Shown here in pieces: positions 25,457 through 33,941 of a stretch of DNA of 44,130 bases. Position numbers and translations under genes: made by a program. Every line of letters begins with the position of its first letter. Position 1 is the stretch's first letter. The stretch spans positions 1-44,130 of the forward strand of contig CALVNH010000009.1 of assembly GCA_944349635.1 (NCBI GenBank). Direction: 5' to 3'. Source of the DNA: an uncultured Clostridia bacterium. GTDB taxonomy: Bacteria; Bacillota; Clostridia; Christensenellales; CAG-917. The notes under the pieces were generated by a model. It had not been told where the DNA came from. It ran no database searches and was given only the letters and a program-made list of their open reading frames with translations.

Positions 25457-26149
25457 CTACCTCTCTTCCCTTCGGTTCACGTCCGCGGGATAGATTCTCT
25501 CGCCGAAAAGGGTTCTCCCCAGCCTGATTACGTTGGCGCCGTATTCCAGCGCGATTTCGTAATCGTTGGACATTCCTGCGGACAGATACTTAATTTTCGC
25601 ATTGTCCTGCCCGATTTCGGAAATCTCGTCGTAAAGGGATTTCAAATCGGCGTACATACTGCGCAGTTCCGCGCAATCGCCCAGGTTGGGAAGCACGCTC
25701 ATCAATCCCTCTATCCGTATGCCCTCAACACCTTTCAGGGACTTTACGAAATCCGCCGCCTTGTCTGGTGAGACGCCACCCTTGGAGAGCTCTCCTCCCA
25801 TATTTACCTCGACAAGACACGCCTGTGTCTTTCCGTGCTTTGCCGCCTGTTTGACGATTTCCTCGGCAAGTTCTGTCCTGTCAAGCGAATGAATGAGCTC
25901 TACCTTGTCGATTATATACTTAACTTTGTTCGTTTGCAACTGTCCGATGAAATGCCATCTGTAAGCGGGATTGTATTTTGCGGTAAGTTCCTGCACGCGG
26001 TTTTCGCCCAACACGAAATCGGGAGCCAGGCGCATAAGCTCGTCAACGGTCTCCACGGTCTGCATTTTCACTGCGGCAACCACCGTGACATCTCTGCCGC
26101 ACTCCGCAATCGCACGGCGCACGTCGGATATGTGTTCCGTATAAATCAT
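25457..26149 (-). CDS. yggS: YggS-family pyridoxal phosphate homeostasis protein
   Basis: This protein binds PLP and helps maintain vitamin B6 and amino acid balance; it has no known enzymatic turnover. The 230-residue product has the PLP lysine in VAAVKMQTVE (about 28), the signature WHFIGQLQTNKVK (about 65-77), LVEVNMGGELSKGG and LSAGMSNDYEIAL. Its ATG overlaps the stop of the GH36 gene by one base (TGATG). It is followed directly by sepF, as ylmE-ylmF in Bacillus. Confidence 0.94.
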   Translation of the reverse strand: MIYTEHISDVRRAIAECGRDVTVVAAVKMQTVETVDELMRLAPDFVLGENRVQELTAKYNPAYRWHFIGQLQTNKVKYIIDKVELIHSLDRTELAEEIVKQAAKHGKTQACLVEVNMGGELSKGGVSPDKAADFVKSLKGVEGIRIEGLMSVLPNLGDCAELRSMYADLKSLYDEISEIGQDNAKIKYLSAGMSNDYEIALEYGANVIRLGRTLFGERIYPADVNRREER

Positions 26150-27828
26150 CAGCCGTTCACCTTCTTGTCGGAATAATTGCCGTTTTTCATTTCGAATTCG
26201 AACACGCGTTTGTCGCCGTCGAGTTCGTAGTCCACTCTGTACGAATCGGCGGACGTCTTGTAAGCACGCGTGATTTTCCCGCCGAAAGGACGGAAAGCTT
26301 CCAGCAGAACCGCCGTTTTCTCGGCGTCGTATTCAGCGGCGTTGTCGGACACGAACAGTACGCTGCCGAACATATTGTTCACCTTGGCAAGCAACTTTTT
26401 CTGTGCCATGGTATAGACGGCGGGCTTCGCACCTCCGTCGCGAAGGAAGAATACGTCGGGGTCGTTGAGGAAGAAACGCTTGTTGAGGTGCCGTCTGAAC
26501 ACCGTGTTGTTCACGGCGTGCACGGCGGAAATAATCTCCTGATTGGTGCAACGGACGTAATATCTGTCTTTGAATGACAACTCCACGTCGCAACCTGTCC
26601 TGCAAGCGTCGACGAAACCGAATGAGGACGTCATGGGCACACCGCACCCGAGCAGATATTTATCGCCTACGCACTCGCGCAAAAGAGTCATCGCCTCGTG
26701 CATAAGCTGTCCTCGGCTCTTGCCGTTGCGCGGAACGATACACGCCGCATACAGGAAGTCAAGTTTTACCATATCGTATCCCCACTCGTCGAAGACGGTG
26801 GCGAAAACACGGCGCACGTAATCGCGGACTTCCGGCTTCTCCGTATCCAGAACGTAAAAACCTTTCCACGCAACGCCGCCTATCACCTTTTTGCCTTTTT
26901 CGTCACGCAAAAGCCAGTCGGGGTGTTCCTCCGCAATGCGAGACTTGTATTCCGCCGCAAACGGAGCCACCCAGAGGCCCGCAATGTACCCTTTGGAATG
27001 AATGCTGTCGGCAATGTATTTCATTCCGTGCGGAAATTTCTTTTTGTCAACGTCGGACCAGTCGCCCACGCGGGATTCGTAACCGTCGTCAATCTGAAAT
27101 ATGTTGGCTCTGTCGCCCGCAATCTTTGCCATGCCGTTCAAATCGCGCAATATGACGTTTTCGTCGATGTTCTGAAAATAGTTATACCAGGAAGTATAAC
27201 CCGCAAGGTCGGGTATGTTGCTTTTCCGTTTGAAAACATACGCTGCCGCGTACTTGTCGAACACCTCGTCGTATCCGCCCACGTAACGCACGATGTCGAA
27301 GAGCGTGCACTCAGTCGTCACATCCATGCCTTCGACGTCCTTCGAGATTGTGAACACGCCGTTTTTCACGTCGTTGTAAAACACGGTGAAAGCACGACTC
27401 TCGTCCACGGAGCCGAAAAATTCCATTTCGTCGCCGCGACGGAAATAGGTATAGCCGTGCGAATGAAAAAGATTTTTTCCGTATTTCGTAAAGGAGTAAT
27501 CCCCCGACGCTCCCGAAATTTTCCTGGCGAAAGCGAAAAGATTGACGGGAAACAACAAGCCCTTCTGCCTGTCGCGCGCGTAATATTCGGAAGAAACCGT
27601 CCACGACTGATAGCCCGCGCCGAAAAACACCTCGTCGTCACGCATGGCATAAGGCGCGGAAAACTCCGCCGAAATCAACCTCACCTTTCCTGTGGGTGCG
27701 ATTTTTGCGGTAAAACGGCCGTCGTACACAACGCAGTCCACCGCGATGTTTTCGTCACTCGAAGAAGTAACCCTTCTTTCTCCGTTAACGGAATACGCAA
27801 GTGTCAGTCTGAAATCGGAAAAGTTCAT
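26149..27828 (-). CDS. GH36-type alpha-galactosidase
   Basis: This is a predicted cytoplasmic glycosidase (no signal peptide) acting on terminal alpha-galactosides. The 559-residue product has an N-terminal beta domain and then a (beta/alpha)8 barrel with FQIDDGYE and GYDMVKLDFLYA (nucleophile Asp). DACRTGCDVELSF follows, carrying the likely acid/base Asp. It then ends in a C-terminal beta domain. This is the shorter form of GH36; exact sugar specificity is inferred. GGAGG lies before the ATG at 27828; a GTG four codons earlier is in frame but overlaps that site. It heads an operon with yggS, sepF, lspA and the rluD-like gene, an unusual setting for a sugar hydrolase. Confidence 0.85.
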   Translation of the reverse strand: MNFSDFRLTLAYSVNGERRVTSSSDENIAVDCVVYDGRFTAKIAPTGKVRLISAEFSAPYAMRDDEVFFGAGYQSWTVSSEYYARDRQKGLLFPVNLFAFARKISGASGDYSFTKYGKNLFHSHGYTYFRRGDEMEFFGSVDESRAFTVFYNDVKNGVFTISKDVEGMDVTTECTLFDIVRYVGGYDEVFDKYAAAYVFKRKSNIPDLAGYTSWYNYFQNIDENVILRDLNGMAKIAGDRANIFQIDDGYESRVGDWSDVDKKKFPHGMKYIADSIHSKGYIAGLWVAPFAAEYKSRIAEEHPDWLLRDEKGKKVIGGVAWKGFYVLDTEKPEVRDYVRRVFATVFDEWGYDMVKLDFLYAACIVPRNGKSRGQLMHEAMTLLRECVGDKYLLGCGVPMTSSFGFVDACRTGCDVELSFKDRYYVRCTNQEIISAVHAVNNTVFRRHLNKRFFLNDPDVFFLRDGGAKPAVYTMAQKKLLAKVNNMFGSVLFVSDNAAEYDAEKTAVLLEAFRPFGGKITRAYKTSADSYRVDYELDGDKRVFEFEMKNGNYSDKKVNG

Positions 27829-27873
27829 GGCGTCCTCCACTCATTTTCGGCACAACTGCTCTAATTAAATGAC

Positions 27874-27902
27874 ATTATACACTCTCGCGCGCGAAAAGTA
27901 AA
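27874..27902 (-). promoter_or_regulatory. Promoter for the GH36-yggS-sepF-lspA-rluD operon
   Basis: On the minus strand TTTACT (27897-27902), a 17-base spacer and TATAAT (27874-27879) lie 46 bases upstream of the GH36 start. The leader of about 40 bases includes the GGAGG site. Confidence 0.65.
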
Positions 27903-27961
27903 CGGGTAAGCTCAAAGGATGTAAACGGCAAATGTCCGAAAATCCGTTTCGTGTCCGAAAA

Positions 27962-27992
27962 ACAAAAGAGGCGCGGTGTAAGCCGCGTCCTC
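27962..27992 (-). terminator. Terminator after the SSB-like gene
   Basis: On the minus strand a GC-rich stem (GAGGACGCGG with CCGCGCCTC, one bulge) has a 6-base loop and is followed by TTTTGT. It lies about 40 bases after the SSB-like stop. Confidence 0.65.
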
Positions 27993-28032
27993 GGATTTGC
28001 GAAATTTCCGTCTGCACGACGTCTTCAAAACG

Positions 28033-28647
28033 CTATTCCGTTCTTTCGATTTTGGAAACGGACACTTCGTATGCCACGCGTTCTTCCACGGAACCGTTCT
28101 CTAGGGTTTTCTGATACACTCTTGACTGTATGCGTCCCGTAACGGCAATCTTTTCTCCCACGGCGAATTCGCCCGCGTAACGCGCGTTGCGCCCCCAGGC
28201 AATCGCGGGGATATAGTCGGACTTATTGTAAGCGCGGTTGACCGCAAGCAACAAATCGCATATCTCGCGCTTGAAAGGCGTCGTGCGGTAAACCGGCGGC
28301 TTGCAGACGAATCCTTCCAGTTCGATTATGTTCGGACTCTCCGCGTCACCCTCGTCCAGTTCCCGTGCGAATATGCGCAGCACGAGTTTGCTCTTTCCGT
28401 CCGTGATTTTGTTGTAACTGCGCAGCTGCCCCGACACTCCGACAAACGTTCCCGCCGTCAACGACACGTTGTTCATAAGTCTGTCGGAAACGGTAACGGG
28501 AATTTTGTCCTCGCATTCGGAAAGCCGCTTGACGGCAAGCACGACGTCGTAGAATTTTTCTCCCAGCACCTCGTGTGAAAATTCCGGAGGCGTTACCACG
28601 GTGCCCGCGACGTACGCTCTGTTGTTTTGCATTTGTTCGTAACCCAT
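28033..28647 (-). CDS. SSB-family protein with two OB-fold segments
   Basis: This is a predicted single-stranded DNA-binding protein. The 204-residue product contains two consecutive SSB-like segments: one from NRAYVAGTVVTPPEF (about 10-100), and one from IIELEGFVCKPPVYR with ICDLLLAVNRAY and DYIPAIAWGRNARY (about 110-204). The second part is closest to canonical SSB, and there is no acidic C-terminal tip of the usual DDxPF kind. Tandem SSB-like proteins of this length occur in Clostridia beside the main ssb; that role is inferred. AGAGGA precedes the ATG at 28647. It follows the pdaB-like gene by 54 bases. Confidence 0.8.
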   Translation of the reverse strand: MGYEQMQNNRAYVAGTVVTPPEFSHEVLGEKFYDVVLAVKRLSECEDKIPVTVSDRLMNNVSLTAGTFVGVSGQLRSYNKITDGKSKLVLRIFARELDEGDAESPNIIELEGFVCKPPVYRTTPFKREICDLLLAVNRAYNKSDYIPAIAWGRNARYAGEFAVGEKIAVTGRIQSRVYQKTLENGSVEERVAYEVSVSKIERTE

Positions 28648-28701
28648 ACTTCCTCTCTTAATTGCGGGGTGGATTTGCCGAAGCACCGCAATCGTATTTC
28701 G

Positions 28702-29475
28702 TCAGCCGGCGATATGCTGCACGCCCGCCGAATCTACCGTAAAGTTTTCCGTGGCGACCATTTCGGAGAGTCCGACAAAACGGAATCCTTTGTTTTTCAG
28801 ACCTTCCAAGACTATCGGAAGTGCGTCCAGAACGTGGTCGGAATTGTTGTGGAAAAGCACAATATCGCCACTTTTTGCCCTCGGAACGACACGTTCAACT
28901 ATCTCTTTTGCAGACAAACCTTTCCAGTCCAGACTGTCTATGCTCCACTGTACGCCCACCATATTCTGTTCTTCCACGACAGTCATCAGACGGTTGGAAT
29001 AGTCGCCGTACGGCGCTCTGAAATAGGTGGGGCGAATGCCCGTCAGTTGTTCTATCCGGTCGTTTACGGACACGATTTCGTCGCGTATTGCGTCCTCGCT
29101 GAGTCGCGGCATATTCAGGTGATTTTTGGAGTGGTTCCCGATTTCCAGTCCCGCTTCCGCAACTGCTTTCACCTCGTCTTCGTATTTGTCTATCCAGAAG
29201 CCCACCAGAAAAAACGTTCCGCCCGCTCCGTACTCTTTCAGAATGTCGATGATGCCTTGCGTCTTGTCGGCTCCCCACGCCGCATCGAAGGTCAGAGCTA
29301 TCACCTTCTCGGAGTCTTCGGCGCGCGCCACGTTGTACACCGGAATTTTCCTTGTGCTTTCGCCGAAAAACACAGCCGCGGTTCCCGTCGTTCCCAGCGC
29401 GGTCAGCACCACAGCAAGGAATATCACTACGGCTGTAACCGCCACGATACTTTTCCTTTTAAGCACCAAAAACAC
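28702..29475 (-). CDS. pdaB: PdaB-like polysaccharide deacetylase
   Basis: This is a NodB-domain protein of the sporulation-linked PdaB group, which acts on peptidoglycan or a related polymer outside the membrane. The 257-residue product has an N-terminal membrane or signal segment (about 9-33). The NodB motifs follow: LTFDAAWG (the second metal-binding Asp of TFDD is Ala, as in PdaB-type proteins), IGNHSKNH, RAPYGDYS, LDWKG and VLFHNNS. The start is GTG with GAGGTG upstream. It is likely cotranscribed with the downstream SSB-like gene. The sporulation role is inferred from family and from gpr in this window. Confidence 0.85.
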   Translation of the reverse strand: MFLVLKRKSIVAVTAVVIFLAVVLTALGTTGTAAVFFGESTRKIPVYNVARAEDSEKVIALTFDAAWGADKTQGIIDILKEYGAGGTFFLVGFWIDKYEDEVKAVAEAGLEIGNHSKNHLNMPRLSEDAIRDEIVSVNDRIEQLTGIRPTYFRAPYGDYSNRLMTVVEEQNMVGVQWSIDSLDWKGLSAKEIVERVVPRAKSGDIVLFHNNSDHVLDALPIVLEGLKNKGFRFVGLSEMVATENFTVDSAGVQHIAG

Positions 29476-29794
29476 GTTTCACCTCATACTAAAACTTTTT
29501 ACCGCGCGCAATATGGGGAATTTTGTTGACGACGGACGAATTTCGTCGTTGACGCGCAAGCCGTATCCGTCCGAAACGCCGCTCTCCTGCGTCAAACACC
29601 CGCCTTTCCGCACACACGAATATATGCCGCGGAAAGCGTCGGTATTACAGACCGACGGAGAGCCCTCCGCAACCGTTCCGCATACACGACACAGGCTCTT
29701 GACTTCCACACCGAAGTGCGTATATAATTTACGGACGGACCGTTCGGGGGTCTTCAACCGACAAATCCACGGTTCGCACGTCACGGAGGTCATT
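29476..29794. other. Intergenic region between pdaB and a plus-strand membrane protein
   Basis: This 319-base gap separates divergent genes. It holds TTGACG twice (29526-29531 and 29549-29554) around the small palindrome ACGAATTTCGT, and the plus-strand promoter at 29699-29728. No gene or RNA is recognised in the remainder. Confidence 0.5.
29699..29728 (+). promoter_or_regulatory. Promoter for the membrane protein at 29795
   Basis: TTGACT (29699-29704), an 18-base spacer and TATAAT (29723-29728) form a sigma-A promoter. The leader is about 60 bases and ends with the ribosome site GGAGGT. Confidence 0.7.
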
Positions 29795-30643
29795 ATGAAA
29801 GGCGATTCCGAAAACACCGCATTGAAAAAGTTTCTGCTTGCTCTGCCGCTTGCGGGGCTTGCATTTCTCGCTTTGATCGCCTTCGGCATCTGGGGAGTGG
29901 CTTTAAGCTACGCCGTTGCTCTTGCCGTTGCCTGGGACTCGGCAATGGCGTTCTTCGTATTCTTCGGGCTCTCCGTGCTGAGCGCGGGTTTTACCGTGCT
30001 TGTCTGCGTTGCTTTCCGCAACTATCTGACGAAAATTTATTTGGACAGATATCCACGCGTCAAAAAAGAAACCGCACCCGAAACTCACGCCGCGGCGGAA
30101 TCTTCTTCTCAAACGGCGGACACGGGTTCCAGAATAATTAAAAAGAAACTTCTCACGCCGCAGAATGTGGGCTATGCCCTGTTGGTGGTCGCCGTAATAC
30201 TCGTCATAGTTGCGGCCGCACTCGGGTGTCTCGACGCCAAAAACTGGGTAACGGCAAGAGAGCCTTACATGACGTCGAAAGGCTATTTTGCTCAAAGCGA
30301 GCCCTGCGAAGTGTCCTTCCCCGTGTCGGACTACAACCTCGTCTCGCGCGTCGTCATCGAAATCGAGGACAGAACCGTCGTCGTGAAATATGCCGACGTC
30401 AACGAAATTTCGGTATCGTGTTACTTTTTCTATGAGGACGAATACGTTTTTTCCAGAAGCGACAGCACGTTGAAAATCGTGCGCACCGACGCACCTGTCG
30501 CCGACAGCGCACTCGACGAAATGCTGGGAATAGTTTTTACGCCAAACAAGATAGAAAGACAGGTCATCGTCACAATGCCTCTTGCATACAAGGACAAAAT
30601 AACCGTTGTTTCGGAAAATAAAATCATCTATGCCAAAAACTGA
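29795..30643 (+). CDS. Membrane protein with DUF4097-like outer beta domain
   Basis: Function unknown. The 282-residue product has a hydrophobic N-terminal region that forms two membrane helices (within about 12-72), and a charged linker with Ala/Ser/Thr runs. A third helix (about 125-146, VGYALLVVAVILVIVAA) is followed by about 135 mainly beta residues. The beta part (VVIEIEDRTVVVKYAD, YVFSRSDSTLKIV) resembles the repeating pattern of DUF4097 adhesin-like domains; this is a tentative match. The start at 29795 has GGAGGT upstream. It stands alone between its promoter and the terminator at 30813. Confidence 0.8.
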   Translation: MKGDSENTALKKFLLALPLAGLAFLALIAFGIWGVALSYAVALAVAWDSAMAFFVFFGLSVLSAGFTVLVCVAFRNYLTKIYLDRYPRVKKETAPETHAAAESSSQTADTGSRIIKKKLLTPQNVGYALLVVAVILVIVAAALGCLDAKNWVTAREPYMTSKGYFAQSEPCEVSFPVSDYNLVSRVVIEIEDRTVVVKYADVNEISVSCYFFYEDEYVFSRSDSTLKIVRTDAPVADSALDEMLGIVFTPNKIERQVIVTMPLAYKDKITVVSENKIIYAKN

Positions 30644-30812
30644 CGTGCGTCGTCGTTTCCCGACAGCGCCCGCACCGCACACGTATTGAACGCGTAGCGA
30701 CTTTCGGACGGTGCGGCAGTGCCGCAAATCAGCCCGAAGCGCAACCGCCAGCGTCCGACCGACGCCGAATCTCATCCGAAAAAACAATCGGCGCATTGCA
30801 CCGAAAAAAAAC

Positions 30813-30844
30813 AAAAAATCCACCGAAATCGGTGGATTTTTTTG
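30813..30844. terminator. Bidirectional terminator between the membrane protein and the EF-G-like gene
   Basis: ATCCACCGA/TCGGTGGAT forms a stem with a very short loop, flanked by A-runs and T-runs on both sides. It serves the convergent genes at 29795-30643 and 30870-32933. Confidence 0.85.
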
Positions 30845-30869
30845 AATTGTCAAAGGGGAGAAAAGCGAA

Positions 30870-32933
30870 TTACTTCTTCGCCTCTTCCTCGCGTTTTTTG
30901 GCGTCCTCGATGATTTTTGCATTCGCACTGCCGGGAACTTCGTCGTAACGGATGAGTTCCATCGAGAATTTGCCTCTGCCCTGCGTCATACTCCTGAGGT
31001 CGGTAGCGTAACGGAACATTTCAGCCTGAGGAACTTCCGCCGTGATAATCTGCTTGCCGCCTTCCGCGATATCCGTGCCGAGAATGCGACCTCTGCGCTT
31101 GTTCATGTCGCCGAGGATGTCGCCGAGGTATTCGTCGGGAACGACGATTTTGGCTTCCATGATGGGTTCGAGGAAGCAGGGAGACGCTTTGGAGCAACCT
31201 TCCTGATAGGAAAGCTTCGCGGCGGTGATAAACGCGATTTCCTTGCTGTCGACGGGGTGATACTTTCCGTCGTAAAGCGTGGCTTTGATGTTGACCATGG
31301 GATAACCCGCAAGCACGCCCTTCTTGATGGCTTCGCGAAGACCTTTTTCTACCGCGGGAATGAACTGACGGGGCACCGCGCCGCCGACGATTGCGTCGAC
31401 GAACTCGAATTCGCCATCTTCCGCACCGGGCTCGAACTTGATGAACACGTCGCCGTACTGCCCTGCGCCGCCGGACTGTTTCTTGTGTTTGCCTTCGGCT
31501 TCCGCAGTCTTTCTGATGGTTTCGCGGTATGCCACTCTGGGCTCCACCCAAGTGATGTCGAGACCGAGTTTGTTCTTGACGCGCTTGCACATTATGTCAA
31601 GCTGCGCCTCGCCGAGACCGCTGATGAGAACGTCGCCGGTTTCGATGTTCTTCTCGACCTTGAACGTGGCGTCCTCGTCCTGCATCTTGATGAGACCCTG
31701 AATGACTTTTTCCTCGTCTTTCGCGGCCTTGACGGCATAGGAAATGACGGGCTTCGGGAATTCGATTTTGTCGAAGTCCAGTTTGTATTCGGGAGCGGAA
31801 AGGGTGTCGTTGGTGTTGGTATAAACGAGTTTTGCAAGAGCGCCGATGTCACCTGCTTCCAGACAATCGACGGGTTCCTGCTTCTTGCCTTTGAGAACGT
31901 AAATGGTGCCGACTTTTTCGGGCTTTTCTGCGGTGTTGTTGAAAATGCTGTCGCCGCTCTGGAGTTTGCCGCTCATGACTTTCAGGATGAGCAGTTTGCC
32001 TACATACGGGTCGACGACGGATTTGAAAACCTGCGCGCTGAAAGGTGCGGAGCTGTCACAGGCGATTTCGACGCGTTCGCCGTCCTTGGTGGCCTTTGCC
32101 TTTCTGGCTTTGGCGGGAGAAGGAAGCAAATCGACGATTTTGTCCATGAGTCCGCCGATTCTTGTGGACGTTGTGGCGTTGCCCGCCATGAGGGGAACGA
32201 AACTGTCGCTTGCGATTGCGCTGTGAATGCCCTTCTGAATTTCTTCCGCGGTGAAAGTTTCGCCGTCGAAGAACTTCATCATAAGCTCTTCGTCGGTCTC
32301 CGCGACCATTTCCATAAGTTTGTCTCTGTATTCCGCGGCTTTGGATTCCAGAGCGGCGGGAACGGAAGCGGACTTGCCGTCGAGGGTGAAGCCCTCACCC
32401 GTGAACACGTCGACGTATCCCGTCATCTTGCCGCCTTCCATAATGGGAAGTTCGATGGGAACGACTTTGGAATACTTGGCGGTGATGGCGTCCACCGTGG
32501 ACATGAAATCAGAGTTTTCCTTGTTGACCGCGTTGACGAAAATAAACGCGGGCACTTCTTTTTCGAGGCACATTTCGAGTGCTTTTTCCGTGCCGACCGT
32601 GAGAGAGCCGGAAGCACTTGTCACGACGATTGCGCTGTCCGCGGCTTTGAGCGCGGCAACCATCTCGCCTTCGAAGTCGAAAAATCCGGGCACGTCGAGA
32701 ATGTTGATTTTGGTGCCCTTGTGAACGGCGTATGCGACGGACATATTGATGGAAATCTTGCGTTTGATTTCCTCGTCGTCATAGTCCATCGTGGCGGTGC
32801 CGTCGTCGACTTTGCCGAGTCGGTCGATGGTCTTCGTCTCGAAAAGCATCGCTTCGGCCAGGGAAGTCTTGCCTTCACCCGAGTGACCGATGAGCGCGAT
32901 GTTGCGGATAAAATCAGTTGCAAAAGTCTTCAT
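30870..32933 (-). CDS. EF-G-like translational GTPase (EF-G2 type)
   Basis: This is a paralogue of elongation factor G; the exact role of the group is not settled. The 687-residue product has a G1 loop, GHSGEGKTSL (about 16-25), where EF-G has AHIDAGKTT. The G3 box, DVPGFFDFEGE, has Phe in place of the catalytic His of DTPGHVDF, and the G4-like box is VNKEN. EF-G domains II-V follow, including GLGEAQLDIM and QGRGKFSMEL near the end. The altered G boxes place it in the EF-G-like group, not the main fusA. GAGG precedes the ATG. Its last residues are Lys/Glu-rich. Confidence 0.92.
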   Translation of the reverse strand: MKTFATDFIRNIALIGHSGEGKTSLAEAMLFETKTIDRLGKVDDGTATMDYDDEEIKRKISINMSVAYAVHKGTKINILDVPGFFDFEGEMVAALKAADSAIVVTSASGSLTVGTEKALEMCLEKEVPAFIFVNAVNKENSDFMSTVDAITAKYSKVVPIELPIMEGGKMTGYVDVFTGEGFTLDGKSASVPAALESKAAEYRDKLMEMVAETDEELMMKFFDGETFTAEEIQKGIHSAIASDSFVPLMAGNATTSTRIGGLMDKIVDLLPSPAKARKAKATKDGERVEIACDSSAPFSAQVFKSVVDPYVGKLLILKVMSGKLQSGDSIFNNTAEKPEKVGTIYVLKGKKQEPVDCLEAGDIGALAKLVYTNTNDTLSAPEYKLDFDKIEFPKPVISYAVKAAKDEEKVIQGLIKMQDEDATFKVEKNIETGDVLISGLGEAQLDIMCKRVKNKLGLDITWVEPRVAYRETIRKTAEAEGKHKKQSGGAGQYGDVFIKFEPGAEDGEFEFVDAIVGGAVPRQFIPAVEKGLREAIKKGVLAGYPMVNIKATLYDGKYHPVDSKEIAFITAAKLSYQEGCSKASPCFLEPIMEAKIVVPDEYLGDILGDMNKRRGRILGTDIAEGGKQIITAEVPQAEMFRYATDLRSMTQGRGKFSMELIRYDEVPGSANAKIIEDAKKREEEAKK

Positions 32934-32963
32934 ATATATACCTCATAATGATATTTCCAAACA

Positions 32964-32992
32964 ATAATACTATAAATCGCCGTCATACGCAA
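32964..32992 (-). promoter_or_regulatory. Promoter for the EF-G-like gene
   Basis: On the minus strand TTGCGT (32987-32992), a 17-base spacer and TATTAT (32964-32969) lie about 30 bases upstream of the start. Confidence 0.55.
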
Positions 32993-33065
32993 GCAAAAAA
33001 ACGTCGTCAACGGAAAATTGGCTCAAACGCGAATAGCCCTTCCTCCGCGGGAATAGAGTTTAGGT

Positions 33066-33941
33066 GTGAAAACGGTCATAGGCGTCTACGACAGCGGCAT
33101 AGGAGGACTCACCACCCTCTCAAAACTTGCGGCACGGCTTCCGCAATGCGACTTCCGTTATCTTGCGGACAACGCGAGAATGCCTTTCGGCACGAAAAGC
33201 AAGGAGGAAATCGCCGCCGCGGTCTACTCCGCAATCGAACGCCTGAAACAGGACTGCGACATCGTGGTTTTGGGCTGTAACACGGCATCTACCGCGGTAA
33301 ATCCCGACGGAGTGTTCAAATTGAAACCCCGTCTGGACGGGTGTGTGCCTTCCGAAACCCTGGTGCTTGCCACCCCGCTGACGCTTGCCGCGACGCAAGC
33401 GCGGGAAAAAGGTTTTTTGACGGCCGACACCAAAGAACTTGCCGTTCTCACGGAGATACAGGCGTCACTGTGTTTCAAGAGCAAAACCGTTATATCCATG
33501 AAAAATCTGGACGGCTATTTTGCGGAAAGGCTTTCGTCTGCAACCGAAAGCGGAAAAATAAAAAAAGTGATTCTGGGGTGTTCGCATTATGTCTACGCAC
33601 GCGACAGACTGGCGGCGCTGTTCCCTTCCGCCGAATTCGCCGACGGCAACGACGCTCTCACCGACGAAGTGTGCAAGTGCGTTCACGGTTTTTTCGACGT
33701 GTCGGAAAGCGCTTCTATTTTTGCGCCGTTAAGACGGGAATACACAGGGTTGGGCTGTTGCGACGGTTGCGGACTCGCACGCTTGCAGCGTGACCCGTCC
33801 TTTTCCGCCCCGCATCCGTCGGTGACTTTCGCTTTTACCGCAGAATGCGAAACGGACAAATACAAATGGTTGCTCGAAAAACTTTTCGAAAGTTACGTCG
33901 CCAAAGACACAACATTCCCGTTTTGCCGCTGCTTTCAATGA
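33066..33941 (+). CDS. murI: Glutamate racemase MurI
   Basis: MurI interconverts L- and D-glutamate, supplying D-Glu for MurD. The 291-residue product has GVYDSGIGGLTTL (about 6-18), LADNARMPFG, the first catalytic Cys in LGCNTAST (about 73) and the second in LGCSHYVY (about 172). It is divergent in the second half and somewhat longer than usual. The start is GTG at 33066 with no strong ribosome site. A weak TAGAGT box (33054-33059) sits where it would give a near-leaderless mRNA, but no -35 is visible. The 3' end overlaps that of gpr by seven bases. Confidence 0.88.
   Translation: MKTVIGVYDSGIGGLTTLSKLAARLPQCDFRYLADNARMPFGTKSKEEIAAAVYSAIERLKQDCDIVVLGCNTASTAVNPDGVFKLKPRLDGCVPSETLVLATPLTLAATQAREKGFLTADTKELAVLTEIQASLCFKSKTVISMKNLDGYFAERLSSATESGKIKKVILGCSHYVYARDRLAALFPSAEFADGNDALTDEVCKCVHGFFDVSESASIFAPLRREYTGLGCCDGCGLARLQRDPSFSAPHPSVTFAFTAECETDKYKWLLEKLFESYVAKDTTFPFCRCFQ

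Noticed and set aside
31257-32948. 563-residue plus-strand frame opposite the EF-G-like gene
   Set aside because: Antisense shadow of a clear GTPase gene, without a ribosome site or domain.
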